Source: Chamaesiphon sp041738715
GTDB taxonomy: Bacteria; Cyanobacteriota; Cyanobacteriia; Cyanobacteriales; Chamaesiphonaceae
NCBI GenBank assembly: GCA_041738715.1
Contig: JBGSPI010000059.1
Location: 39,807-103,806, forward strand
Length of the DNA stretch: 64,000 nucleotides
Direction of reading: 5' to 3'
Part shown: one piece after another, positions 46,301 through 54,890 of the stretch
Numbering within the stretch: the first letter of the stretch is position 1
Layout of the letters: each line of letters starts with the position of its first letter
The notes under the pieces: model-generated
Databases searched by the model: none
What the model was told of the DNA's origin: nothing
The model's input: the letters and a program-made list of their open reading frames with translations, nothing else
Made by a program: the position numbers and the translations under genes

Positions 46301-47520
46301 TTCGATCAATTGTTTCTACGCCGATCCTGATTGGGTCGAAATTATTTGGACTAGTGAGCGGCAGCATGAGCCAAACAACGAGGATCTGGGAGCAATCAGA
46401 ACTGGATATGTTGCTCCAATTAGCCGCTCAAATTGGGATCGCCCTTAACCAAGCTCAACTAGTTCATCAATTAGAAGAAACCAACCGCCAACAAGCTGTC
46501 TATGCCAGCAGTCAACAAGCCGCCAAAGAATCATTGCAAGCGAATGCTTGGGAACTCCTGCTACAAGTCGATCGCATCAGTCAAGGCGATTTGACTATTT
46601 CCGCGTCGGTGACAGCCGATGAGATTGGGACGATCGCCGACTCATACAATAATACAGTCGCCAGCTTGCGTAATCTGGTCACAGGAGTGAAAAAAGTCTC
46701 CCAGGAAGTCGTCAGTACCACCACGCAAAATGAAATCTCCGTTGCCGAACTCTCCCTCGAAGCTCTCCAACAAGCGCAGGATGTCGGGTTAGCCCTCAAT
46801 CGACTTCAGGAGATGTCTGGGTCGATCCAACTTGTAGTTAATAATGCCCTGATTGCCGAGTCCGCCGTGATGGAATCAGCCCAGCTAGTTCGGGATGGCG
46901 ATGCCGCAATGAATCGGACAGTCGAAGGGATTCTGACCATTCGCAATACAGTTGCCGAAACAGCCAAAAAGGTTAAACGATTGGGGGAATCTTCCCAAAA
47001 AATTTCTAAAGTGGTCAATCTGATTAGTAACTTTGCCGCTCAAACAAACCTACTAGCTTTGAATGCTAGTATCGAAGCTGCCAGAGCAGGGGAAGAAGGA
47101 CGAGGTTTTGCGGTAGTTGCCGAAGAAGTGCGCTCCTTAGCTCGACAATCTGCTGAGGCGACAGGTGAGATTGAGAAACTAGTTGCCAGTATTCAATCGG
47201 AGACAAATGAGGTAGTTACAGCCATGGAAGCTGGAACCGAACAGGTAGCGATTGGCACCAGGCTAGTTGATGAAACTCGATCTAGTCTCAATCAAATCAC
47301 CGCTACTAGTGCCAAAATCGGCGAACTCGTAGAATCGATCGCGCAGGCTGCCCTGCTCCAAGCTGAAGATTCTACTAAAGTTACTCACAGCATCGATCGA
47401 GTTGCCACAATCGCCAACAAAACCTCGGTTCGCGCCGATCATGTTCAAGCCTCTTTCCAAGAACTCCTCAAGCTCGCACAGGAACTACAGACGAATATCG
47501 GTCAGTTTAAGATTGATTAG
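43330..47520 (+). CDS. pixJ: Methyl-accepting phototaxis receptor with five GAF domains, one CBCR-like
   Basis: A 1396-residue membrane receptor. Two membrane helices (about 66-86 and 115-135) and a HAMP domain precede five GAF domains (about 197-360, 372-535, 546-705, 713-868 and 880-1045) and a C-terminal MCP signalling domain (FAAQTNLLALNASIEAARAGEEGRGFAVVAEEVR). GAF4 has the bilin-attachment pair Cys809-His810 in NECHIQML and a second Cys in D781-D-C783-C784, so it looks like a DXCF-type cyanobacteriochrome sensing blue/green light. GAF3 and GAF5 share its framework but lack the cysteine. Gene order and build match PixJ/TaxD1. Confidence 0.85.
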   Translation: MKTIDKNDTEDRNIVTRNPMLEIPPEDSFLWIAENEPNRTELRSAMPVVINPSTQNSRYQKTLYQKILLTILPFMLLPIAGISWMALERSFQPNDPPADLHQTRDRSGQIEHLWQDILFLLLFASLNLGAALWIARCMSNSFGKITTKLNEAANGNLLTQLEPDDTVEFQAVADNFNQLVANFNYTLQQQQLTAKANKLFGKIALIAHESLDTFRVYQIGTLGVNKILQTDRVSIYRWDSDLNGVLVAESVQPGRLTTAALPVGDLYLVDSPTELERYQRGQNLAIDDWQQVHLSPRRQEFVNKLELKSTIFAPIMAGKKLVGLLSVQQCSRVRKWEDWEVDFCTQAAQRMGLAIEQVGTWMAQAAELRRTSILAKANQIQQSAELTDLLQQGLESIRVEFNLDRAMIFSFTEQELGQIIASATKSEYLPIDETVMINYLRGRLAEEDPDTGEISNIHHISANGGLSAAEITQLHSLQIEAMLTAPIVHDGKLLGLAIGQMCQSARDWQETEIAKFTDVANQLGLVLDRGQAITREEVNQRHKNLLTKISLQLRETLDGDEIINTALVSIQQELGLDRAIFYTIDEQGEGKIIAESLVTGNQSILGQVIDRSAIESIASSGAKGQIIAINDVYQSGLPDFLLQMMAHCQVQATIFIPILIENQLFGSIGGHMCNAPRIWQPAEIDLLNQIATQIGLVLSQAQLVAQREKNARKLQSLSNFTLQLRQSLQRQDILNTAVELVRQTLDLDRTIVFELDRDFNGKIVAESLISDDLAILGQQIDDCCIKDAGYDQGRIMALPDIYQAGLNECHIQMLKKFRVRANLIVPITIDGQLFGLLIGHQCHAPRQWKADEIGLFNQFSTQLALALNQSLLIEQREITAKRSQLLLDTTIKLRQSLDQQEILNIALPEIRQVFGFDRASILVLNDQGEGKIIAESIRSSELSILDRTFSPEHLTEIRAHGLDQGKVTAINDLHQAELTESLAESLQQMKIRSIVSTPILIGSKLFGLVSGSMSQTTRIWEQSELDMLLQLAAQIGIALNQAQLVHQLEETNRQQAVYASSQQAAKESLQANAWELLLQVDRISQGDLTISASVTADEIGTIADSYNNTVASLRNLVTGVKKVSQEVVSTTTQNEISVAELSLEALQQAQDVGLALNRLQEMSGSIQLVVNNALIAESAVMESAQLVRDGDAAMNRTVEGILTIRNTVAETAKKVKRLGESSQKISKVVNLISNFAAQTNLLALNASIEAARAGEEGRGFAVVAEEVRSLARQSAEATGEIEKLVASIQSETNEVVTAMEAGTEQVAIGTRLVDETRSSLNQITATSAKIGELVESIAQAALLQAEDSTKVTHSIDRVATIANKTSVRADHVQASFQELLKLAQELQTNIGQFKID

Positions 47521-47619
47521 GCTTTAGGGGTTAGAGTGCAGAGGGTCGGCTTTAGGCTTTGGAACGCTAGCTTCCTCTTCATTTCCCTTTTTCCTAACCC
47601 CTTTTCCCTTTTCCCTTTT

Positions 47620-47642
47620 CCCTAACCCCTAACCCCTAACCC
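47620..47642. repeat. CCCTAAC heptamer tract touching the pixL start codon
   Basis: Just over three copies of CCCTAAC run directly into the ATG of pixL, with a pyrimidine-rich CCCTTTT repeat upstream. There is no Shine-Dalgarno sequence. The same 23-bp tract directly precedes the fmt ATG on the minus strand. Confidence 0.9.
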
Positions 47643-50600
47643 ATGAGCATCGAACCTGACTTGCGCGATCGAGTTTATCAAATGTTTATCCTCGAAGTAC
47701 CGAGGATGTTGCAGACGATCGAGATCGAACTCGTCAACCTCAGTCGCGATCGCAGTGTTACCAAGGTTAATAAATTGTTGCGGGCTGCACACTCAATTAA
47801 AGGTTGTGCGGCAAGTCTAGGTTTAGAGAAAATCCAAGAGCTTGCCCATCAAATTGAAGATATCTTTCGAGTCCTCAACCACCCAGAGTTACCCTGGAAC
47901 CGGGAATTAGAGCAACTGCTATTCGACATTTATGACTGTCTATCCCAACTTGTCACCTGCCAGATTCGAGGGGAATCATTACCGGCGGGAATCCAGACCA
48001 AAACTCAAATGATCCTCGCAGATCTTGATGATGCAATCGGTCACTTTGTCATTGTTGGACAAAGGCTGCCTGACGCTGTATCATTTGGCTTTGATTTTAC
48101 TCAATCAATTTTTGAGGTAGATGTAGCCCAAAGTTTAGCTCGGCTTCAGCGAGTGCTCCTCGATCCTGATTGCTATGACATTACTGTTGGTGAATTTCGC
48201 GCTCAATCCGAAGTATTTACTGGTATTGCTGAACTTGTTGCCTTGCCAGGATTTGGGGCGATAGCGAGTGCCACCATTGCCGCTTTCGACCGTCATCCCC
48301 ATCGGGCACGCGAAATTTGTTGTTTTGCCCTCGTTGATTTTTATCACGCTTTAGAGTCTGTCCTGACTGGCGATCGGCAGCTAGGGGGCAGCATCAGTCC
48401 TGGCTTTGCTTTTCTTTTAGCCGAAGCACCCGAAACTACTGTGTCAAAGTTCGATCCTGGGCTGAGAGATCAAGCTAGAGAGCGGATCAATCAAGATCCT
48501 AAATTTGATCTCGAAGATTTGTTTGACTGCCTAGAGATTGAACAGCCGCAGGTATTTACTGCCATCAATCCAGCACAGGAACAGTTTGACTTGATTGCTG
48601 ATTTCCTGGAAGATTCAGGCACACAATCAGTTCTTACTCTACCGTTGCTGAATCTTCCAATTTCACACCCAGCTAATTCGGTCGGGGATGAAGAATCCTT
48701 CGACTATCTGATGGAAGACATGGCACCAGCGATCCCTGTGTTAATCACCGATCACGATAGCTTATGTTTTGATCTGGTAGATATTTTTGATCCGCCGATG
48801 GCGGTGGCTGACCATGCTGAAGATTCGGTCAATATTATCGGCGAGCAAACTAATCAGATTCAAGCAACTATTGCGACCATTATTAGTGATTTCGATCGAT
48901 TAGCCCCAATTAGCCAGCAGCAACTGTCAGAGTGGCAACAAGTGCCATTGGTTCCACATCGGAATGGATTGCCGCCTGCGCTGATTAAACGCAAAAAGTC
49001 TCGCCGACTTAATCCCGCCACAACCTCCCAACTTACCGTCAGAGTTGCCCTCGATCGATTAGATCGAATGAATAATCTCGTCGGCGAACTGGCGATCGAT
49101 CGGAATGGATTAGCCTTACAGAATGAGCAGATCGCCGATACCTTAAAAGGATTGCGATCTAAGTGTGAGAATTTCCAAATCATTGGTGATAAGCTCCGCC
49201 AACTTGCAGATAAGCTCTCGATCTCCGCCGCCAATCCGACATTCGATCGACCCAACTCAGTCAGCAGTATTCATCTGACCGAAAACTTTGATGCCCTCGA
49301 ACTCGATCGCTATGGTGAACTGCATGGCATCGCCCAAGAAACCATCGAGCAATTTGCCCAAATCGAAGAACAAATTGAGGATCTGACCCTATTTACCACC
49401 CAAACTAATCGTCAAATCGATCGGCAAAAACAACTACTCACCAGTCTGCGTGACGATCTGATGTGGTCGCGAATGCTTCCTCTCGGCGAGATCCTCAATC
49501 GTTTCCCCCGGACGATCCACGATCTTTCGATCAAATATCAAAAACCAGTCGATCTCAAAATCACCGGAGCGGGAGTCTTAGTCGATCGAGTGGTGATTGA
49601 CAAACTCCTCGATCCCCTTGTTCACATCCTGCGGAATGCTTTCGATCATGGCATTGACTCTGCGGCGGCTCGACAAGCCGCAGGCAAGCCAGAGCGCGGA
49701 CTAATTGAGATTATTGCCTATCATCAGGGTAGTCAAACGATCATCGAGATTCAAGATGACGGTGGTGGCATCGATCTTGATCGAGTTAAAGCCAAAGCCA
49801 TCGCGCTGGGTATCCTCCCACCAGATACGATAGCTACGCCTGAGCAAATTTTGGACAGCATCTTTAGTCCAGGTTTCTCCACCGCCGAGCACGTCACCGA
49901 ACTATCAGGGCGAGGCATGGGTTTAGACATCGTCAAGGAGCAAATCCAGACGATTAAAGGGACAATTGCAATTCAGTCCGAATTAGGCAAATGCACCACC
50001 TTTCTGCTCAAAATTCCCCTGACCCTGACTATTGCGCAGTTAATGGTTTGTAAAGTGAATCGAGCCATCTATGCCTTCCCCACTGATAGCATCCAACGAA
50101 TTGTCATCCCCACCGCCGATCGCCTCGAAGTACAAGGCGATCTCCAGTTTTTCCATTGGCAGAACCGCAAGATCCCCATTTATCACCTTGCCGATCTCCT
50201 CCCCTATTCCGTCCCGATTGCCGAACGCACGATCTCTCATACCCTCAAAACTAGTGCCAAAAACCCTAGTGATTGGCTGGCACCAATTTTACTGATCCGC
50301 GCTGGAGCCAAACTAGTTGGTCTCCAGATCGATCGCACCATCGGCGAACAAGAACTCACCATTAAACCCTTTGGCAAATCTGTCACCGCCCCTAGCTATA
50401 GTTATGGCTGTACAATCCTTGGGGATGGCTCGATTCTCCCCGTCCTCGATCCGCAGACATTAATCCGCGTCACAGTCGTTGACGGAGCCTCTCCTGCGGA
50501 GAATCGACCCCATTCTACTCTGACGAAGAATTCGCCACAGCTACAATCGTTGGCGGAACCTCTCCAACGGAGAATCGAGTCAACGCTGATTTTGGTCGTC

Positions 50601-50951
50601 GATGACTCAGTGACTACCCGCCAAAGTCTATGTCTATCTCTAGAAAAATATGGCTATCGGACACTCCAAGCTCAAGATGGACAAGAAGCTCTCCAACTCC
50701 TCCGCCAGAAAGTTAGCGAAATTAAATTAGTCATCTGTGATGTCGAAATGCCCAATCTAAATGGCTTTGAATTTCTGAATATCCGACGACAAGATTCAAC
50801 GCTGACACATATTCCAGTGGTAATGCTCACCTCTCGCAGCAACACCAAACACCGTCAATTTGCTAGCCATCTAGGCGCGATCGATTATTTCATCAAACCC
50901 TACGTTGAAGCAGATTTCATGACAGAGATCGCCAAATTGTTATCCATCTAA
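47643..50951 (+). CDS. pixL: CheA-like hybrid histidine kinase
   Basis: 1102 residues. An N-terminal Hpt domain carries His50 (RAAHSIKGCAASLG). After a long region come the dimerisation and HATPase_c domains (LVGELAIDRNG near 480; DPLVHILRNAFDHGID; DDGGGIDLD; GRGMGLDIVKEQI). A CheW-like domain follows, then a C-terminal receiver with phospho-Asp1033 (LVICDVEMPNLNG) and KPYVEAD. It should autophosphorylate in response to PixJ and phosphorylate PixG and PixH. Its last four bases overlap the stop of the convergent S9 peptidase gene. The linker before the receiver holds two DNA repeats. Confidence 0.88.
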   Translation: MSIEPDLRDRVYQMFILEVPRMLQTIEIELVNLSRDRSVTKVNKLLRAAHSIKGCAASLGLEKIQELAHQIEDIFRVLNHPELPWNRELEQLLFDIYDCLSQLVTCQIRGESLPAGIQTKTQMILADLDDAIGHFVIVGQRLPDAVSFGFDFTQSIFEVDVAQSLARLQRVLLDPDCYDITVGEFRAQSEVFTGIAELVALPGFGAIASATIAAFDRHPHRAREICCFALVDFYHALESVLTGDRQLGGSISPGFAFLLAEAPETTVSKFDPGLRDQARERINQDPKFDLEDLFDCLEIEQPQVFTAINPAQEQFDLIADFLEDSGTQSVLTLPLLNLPISHPANSVGDEESFDYLMEDMAPAIPVLITDHDSLCFDLVDIFDPPMAVADHAEDSVNIIGEQTNQIQATIATIISDFDRLAPISQQQLSEWQQVPLVPHRNGLPPALIKRKKSRRLNPATTSQLTVRVALDRLDRMNNLVGELAIDRNGLALQNEQIADTLKGLRSKCENFQIIGDKLRQLADKLSISAANPTFDRPNSVSSIHLTENFDALELDRYGELHGIAQETIEQFAQIEEQIEDLTLFTTQTNRQIDRQKQLLTSLRDDLMWSRMLPLGEILNRFPRTIHDLSIKYQKPVDLKITGAGVLVDRVVIDKLLDPLVHILRNAFDHGIDSAAARQAAGKPERGLIEIIAYHQGSQTIIEIQDDGGGIDLDRVKAKAIALGILPPDTIATPEQILDSIFSPGFSTAEHVTELSGRGMGLDIVKEQIQTIKGTIAIQSELGKCTTFLLKIPLTLTIAQLMVCKVNRAIYAFPTDSIQRIVIPTADRLEVQGDLQFFHWQNRKIPIYHLADLLPYSVPIAERTISHTLKTSAKNPSDWLAPILLIRAGAKLVGLQIDRTIGEQELTIKPFGKSVTAPSYSYGCTILGDGSILPVLDPQTLIRVTVVDGASPAENRPHSTLTKNSPQLQSLAEPLQRRIESTLILVVDDSVTTRQSLCLSLEKYGYRTLQAQDGQEALQLLRQKVSEIKLVICDVEMPNLNGFEFLNIRRQDSTLTHIPVVMLTSRSNTKHRQFASHLGAIDYFIKPYVEADFMTEIAKLLSI
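50475..50579 (+). repeat. Two copies of a 34-bp repeat inside the pixL coding region
   Basis: Copies at 50475-50508 and 50546-50579 share TCGTTG-CGGA-CCTCTCC--CGGAGAATCGA, about 85 percent identical. They encode related peptides in the CheW-receiver linker (SLAEPLQRRIES-like). They resemble the palindromic noncoding repeats elsewhere, such as at 1.67 kb. Confidence 0.7.
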
Positions 50952-52873
50952 ATCATAATTTCCACAGGTTCAATGTCATCGGCTGGTTCAAACCCAAACA
51001 CATGAGCATAAAAATAAAACTCACCAGTCAGCGCGCGTTTAATCGTTGCTGCTTGGCGAAAACCATGTTGTTCGTCGGGAAAAGTAATGTAGGCGACCGG
51101 AATATGCTTCTGTTTGAGTGCATTAACCATCATTTCAGCTTGATTTGGCGGCACAACCTTATCCTCCAATCCTTGAAAAAAGATGACTGGACAGGTTAAT
51201 CGATCGGTAGAATGGATCGGCGATCGCTCTCGATAGATATCAGCACCAGCCGGATAGGGAGCCACCAATCGATCGAGATACTTTGATTCAAACTTATGGG
51301 TATCCTCGGCGAGTGCCGCTAAATCGCTAACACCATAGTAACTTGCTCCTGCCTTAAACACATCTCTAAACGTAAGCGCGCACAGTGTTGTATACCCTCC
51401 CGCACTCCCGCCGGAAATCGCCATGCGATCGATATCGACTAAACCCTGATCCGCCAGGTAAACAGCGACATTTGTACAATCATCAACATCAACAATCCCC
51501 CATTTGCCATCTAGCCGCTGCTGATAGGCTTTGCCATATCCTGTACTTCCAGCATAATTGACATCCACCACCGCAAAACCGCGACTAGTCCAATATTGGG
51601 TTTTCAGACTAAGTTGAGTTGAAGTAGCCGCAGTCGGCCCACCATGACTTTTGACCAGGAGTGGGGGTTTCTCGCCAGGGGGGGCATGGTAATCACGATT
51701 AGTCGGTGGATAATAGAAGGCATGAGCGGTGCCATCAGTTGTGGGAAATTCGATGGCTTGGGGTTTTGAAAGATAACCAGGATCGAGGTTTAATTGATTG
51801 GAGCGTTTGAGTACTTGCACCGATTCCGTCAGCAGATCGATCGCAATAATCTGATTTGCCTCAGTCGCTGAAGCCGCACAACAAAAGAGCGAATTGCCTT
51901 GGGCGCGAATGCCGGAAATATCTGTATAGCGCAGATTTAGGGGGGTCAGGTGCTTGCTAAGGGTATTAATGAGGGCGAGATGGGAGACCCCACCTTGGCT
52001 ATAAGTGCAAACGATTCGATGATTACCGACAAAGGCATAAGTAGACATACCAAATACCCATTGGGGCAGCCCAAATTCCGCAGCCATAGGCAAAACTGCC
52101 TCAACTCGATCCTGACTCCAGCGGTAGAGATTACCCCAGCCTGTGCGATCACTCACAAAATACAAAGCATCATCAGTTAACCACTGTGGTTGAAAGATCG
52201 TCTCATGGGCACCCCCAGCGACCAGTGTTGGTGCCGACGGATAGCCATTACTGAGCTTGGCTATCTGTAGATTGGTACCATCCCAAGGTAAGTTTGGATG
52301 ATTCCAACTCAACCAGGCTAATTTCAGTCCATTTGGACTCAGCCGAGGTGCGGCATAAAAATCACAACCACCAGCCAGAACATAGAGATCTTTGGGGTTA
52401 GTTAAACTAATACTGACGATCGTGTTCAGCGGTTCCAAGTCCACCGCATCATGTTCTTCTTGAACACAAATCAATCGCTGTCGGTGCGGATCGATCACGA
52501 GATCGGCATAACGTTTATGTTTGTCGTAAGTGAGTTGATGAACTTGATCTGGCGCATCACTATGTAAATTCTGCGTGTATAAGCAGTTATCGCTATTATT
52601 ACTAAAATAAACCTGACCACCGGCAACTGTATAGGCTGCACCACCATATTCATGGACGCGATTGCGGACGTTATATTCGGTTGGCGTGATGTCGGTAATC
52701 TTGCCATCCGCAGTACGTCGAACAATGACATTGCGCCCCGCCTCTGCTGGACGAGATTCTAACCAATAGATGTCCGTTCCATCCAAGACAATGGAACCAA
52801 GCCCAATACTATCAGCCACGATCGCCTCTGCCGAGATCGGCGATTTCCACGAACCATAGGGAGCAAGTTGCAT
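50948..52873 (-). CDS. S9-family prolyl oligopeptidase-like peptidase
   Basis: 641 residues: an N-terminal beta-propeller (about 1-370) and a C-terminal alpha/beta hydrolase. The nucleophile is in ISGGSAGGYTTLCAL, the Asp in FQGLEDKVVPPNQ and the His in PDEQHGF. HGGPTAATSTQLSLKTQYWTSRGFAVVDVNYAGSTGYGK is typical of dipeptidyl aminopeptidase/acylaminoacyl peptidases. No signal peptide, so probably cytoplasmic. It shares a four-base overlap with pixL and starts divergently from the SDR gene. Confidence 0.92.
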   Translation of the reverse strand: MQLAPYGSWKSPISAEAIVADSIGLGSIVLDGTDIYWLESRPAEAGRNVIVRRTADGKITDITPTEYNVRNRVHEYGGAAYTVAGGQVYFSNNSDNCLYTQNLHSDAPDQVHQLTYDKHKRYADLVIDPHRQRLICVQEEHDAVDLEPLNTIVSISLTNPKDLYVLAGGCDFYAAPRLSPNGLKLAWLSWNHPNLPWDGTNLQIAKLSNGYPSAPTLVAGGAHETIFQPQWLTDDALYFVSDRTGWGNLYRWSQDRVEAVLPMAAEFGLPQWVFGMSTYAFVGNHRIVCTYSQGGVSHLALINTLSKHLTPLNLRYTDISGIRAQGNSLFCCAASATEANQIIAIDLLTESVQVLKRSNQLNLDPGYLSKPQAIEFPTTDGTAHAFYYPPTNRDYHAPPGEKPPLLVKSHGGPTAATSTQLSLKTQYWTSRGFAVVDVNYAGSTGYGKAYQQRLDGKWGIVDVDDCTNVAVYLADQGLVDIDRMAISGGSAGGYTTLCALTFRDVFKAGASYYGVSDLAALAEDTHKFESKYLDRLVAPYPAGADIYRERSPIHSTDRLTCPVIFFQGLEDKVVPPNQAEMMVNALKQKHIPVAYITFPDEQHGFRQAATIKRALTGEFYFYAHVFGFEPADDIEPVEIMI

Positions 52874-52930
52874 ATATGTGCTAGGTCTAGTTTAGAGCAA
52901 GAATATTCAGTATACTTACATGTTAAAGAT

Positions 52931-53698
52931 ATGATCGAATTTGATCAAAAAAATTTAGTTCTTAAAAACGCGCTCGTTGTTGGCGGTGGACAGGGAATTG
53001 GCTTAGGCTTTGTCAAGCAGTTCTTAGCTAGAGCAGATATTCAGCGTGTATTCGTCACCTACCGACGGTTAGAATCAGCTACCGAATTACTCACAATTCA
53101 AGATCCAAGGTTGTCCTATTTCCAGATAGATATTACTGATGAAGCTCAAATTACTAGGGTAATTCAGCAAATTCAAGTGGCTGTACCGACATTGCATTAT
53201 ATGATCAATTGTGTGGGTGTATTGCATGAAGGAGAAATGCAACCAGAGAAAAGTTTGCGGCATATTAATGCCGAACAACTATTGCGTTATTTTCAGGTAA
53301 ATAGTATTGGGGCAATCTTATTATTTAAGCATATCCAGCCATTATTAAAACATTCAGATCGATCAATTGTCGCGACAATTTCAGCTAAGGTTGGCAGCAT
53401 CAGTGATAATCAAATCGGCGGTTGGTATGGTTATCGTGCATCCAAGGCAGCATTAAATATGTTTATCAAGAATACCGCGATCGAATATAAACGAACTTGT
53501 CAAAATGCGATTGTTGTTGCCCTGCATCCAGGTACGACGGACACTAGATTATCGTTACCATTCCAACGTAATGTACCCTCAGAAAAACTATTCTCAGTCG
53601 ATCAAACTGTCCGTCAATTACTTGCAGTAATTGACGGACTAGAAACTAAGGATAATGGAAATTTTTTTTCCTGGGATGGCAGCCAATTACCTTGGTAA
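52931..53698 (+). CDS. Short-chain dehydrogenase/reductase
   Basis: 255 residues from ATG 52931; an upstream ATG at 52868 would overlap the peptidase gene's start and adds a non-conserved lead. NAD(P) binding is shown by ALVVGGGQGIGLGFVKQFL, the active site by Ser in VATISAKVGSISDN and Tyr-Lys in WYGYRASKAALNMF. It resembles the CsgA/sniffer-like branch. The substrate is unknown. Confidence 0.88.
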   Translation: MIEFDQKNLVLKNALVVGGGQGIGLGFVKQFLARADIQRVFVTYRRLESATELLTIQDPRLSYFQIDITDEAQITRVIQQIQVAVPTLHYMINCVGVLHEGEMQPEKSLRHINAEQLLRYFQVNSIGAILLFKHIQPLLKHSDRSIVATISAKVGSISDNQIGGWYGYRASKAALNMFIKNTAIEYKRTCQNAIVVALHPGTTDTRLSLPFQRNVPSEKLFSVDQTVRQLLAVIDGLETKDNGNFFSWDGSQLPW

Positions 53699-53777
53699 TA
53701 GCAAAAAAATTGATAATATGTGGTAAATGATCCCTTCAGCAAACGTTGCTGGGATTAAATATTTCCGCACTGTTAAG

Positions 53778-53858
53778 CTATCGGGTGACATAGTTAAAGC
53801 CTCTGGTGGAAAGCAATTCGAGCATAGTGACATGGCGATCAATGTAGCCCATTGCCAT
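53778..53858 (-). CDS. Candidate 26-residue protein after cpcF
   Basis: A small open frame with an excellent ribosome site, AAGGAG five bases before the ATG. It encodes MAMGYIDRH...FNYVTR, which begins about 40 bp after the cpcF stop and is in the same frame as cpcF. The frame is open right back to that stop codon, so a readthrough product is also conceivable. No family recognised. It may be a small phycobilisome-linked peptide or chance. Confidence 0.35.
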   Translation of the reverse strand: MAMGYIDRHVTMLELLSTRGFNYVTR

Positions 53859-53897
53859 TGCTTCTCCTTCCACATCCTCTACATAGATATCTTCGAT

Positions 53898-54713
53898 CTA
53901 CGAATGTTTTGAGTTGAAAATCGCTGCTGCTAAATCCCGAAATTTATGTGGATCTCCTTCTGGACGAGGTTGTTCTTGACGTTTGCGGGCGTAGAGTTTT
54001 TCTAGGGTTGTCTGCCAATCCACTGAAATATTTGGTTCCAGTGTAGGCTGTTGACTCAAGATATCGGTAATATAAGCTTGTATTTCTTTCTGTGCCAACC
54101 AAATTCGGGCGATCGCAGCCAGACTATCATCCTTTTCTACTAACTGATCGAAATGTATCAAGATTTGACATGTTAGATCGGGTGCTACAATCACACTGGC
54201 GATCGCTAGTTCCTGCAATCCAGCAATTGCGGCATACCGCACTACCCATTCATGATCCTGAGATACATTTAATAATACTTCGATCGTTCTTGCCTGAGCA
54301 GGGGCTATTTGTTCCTTCGGTAATTCATCCCAATGAATTGTCCCCAATCCCCTCGTAGCGGCACGGCGCACACTCAGTGCAAAATCATTTGTGGCAGCAT
54401 CTAATAGTAAATCCAATGCCTGCGGATCGCCGATCCCAGCTAATGCCCTTAGTCCCCAGGCTCTAGCTCCATAATTATACCCATCTAAAAGTTCAATTAA
54501 TGGTTTGACCGCAGGTTTACCGATCGAAATTAGTCCATCCACGGCGGCTACTGCTGCACCAGGGTTGTTATAGCCTAAAACTGCAATCAGATGGGGCGTA
54601 GCTGCTTCCAACCGTGCCGCTGATAGCCTTTCAACAGCCTCAACCATCCGAGTAGATGAATCTGCCTCAGCAATATCCTGGAGTAAGCTGTCGATCGAGT
54701 CAGGGGCAACCAT
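53898..54713 (-). CDS. cpcF: Phycocyanobilin lyase beta subunit-like (CpcF, E/F type)
   Basis: 271 residues of HEAT-like repeats, the E/F-type lyase fold that attaches bilins to phycocyanin alpha. Diagnostic are VLGYNNPGAAVAAVDGLISIGK, DGYNYGARAWGLRALAGIGDP and TNDFALSVRRAATRGLG. It is about 60 residues longer than classic CpcF, with a charged C-terminal extension from about residue 225 (LEKLYARKRQEQPRPEGDPHKFRDLAA). CpcE, its normal partner, is not in the window. It lies downstream of cpcA past a strong terminator. It could be a variant paralogue such as a CpeZ-like protein. Confidence 0.75.
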   Translation of the reverse strand: MVAPDSIDSLLQDIAEADSSTRMVEAVERLSAARLEAATPHLIAVLGYNNPGAAVAAVDGLISIGKPAVKPLIELLDGYNYGARAWGLRALAGIGDPQALDLLLDAATNDFALSVRRAATRGLGTIHWDELPKEQIAPAQARTIEVLLNVSQDHEWVVRYAAIAGLQELAIASVIVAPDLTCQILIHFDQLVEKDDSLAAIARIWLAQKEIQAYITDILSQQPTLEPNISVDWQTTLEKLYARKRQEQPRPEGDPHKFRDLAAAIFNSKHS

Positions 54714-54821
54714 AGAATTATCGGTGTTGCTGAATTTAACAAGAAAAGTGGTAACTATTCATAGTTTAAGTTTAACGCCGTTCGTCCGCATTGGGCGATC
54801 GAAAAATCTCACAAAAAAATT

Positions 54822-54879
54822 ACCCGGAGCCAGCTTCCATCGTCAACACACTTGCTAACGGCGGGAGCTAGCCCCGGGT
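54822..54879 (-). terminator. Terminator of the cpcBA transcript
   Basis: On the minus strand a long hairpin (ACCCGGGGCTAGCTCCC and GGAAGCTGGCTCCGGGT) is followed by AATTTTTTT. It lies 12 bp after the cpcA stop. It would allow strong cpcBA expression with limited read-through into cpcF. Confidence 0.85.
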
Positions 54880-54890
54880 GAGTCAATCAA

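Noticed and set aside
53687..53912. Open frames of about 61 codons on both strands after the SDR gene
   Set aside because: No ribosome site or family match; the 26-codon frame at 53778-53858 has better support.
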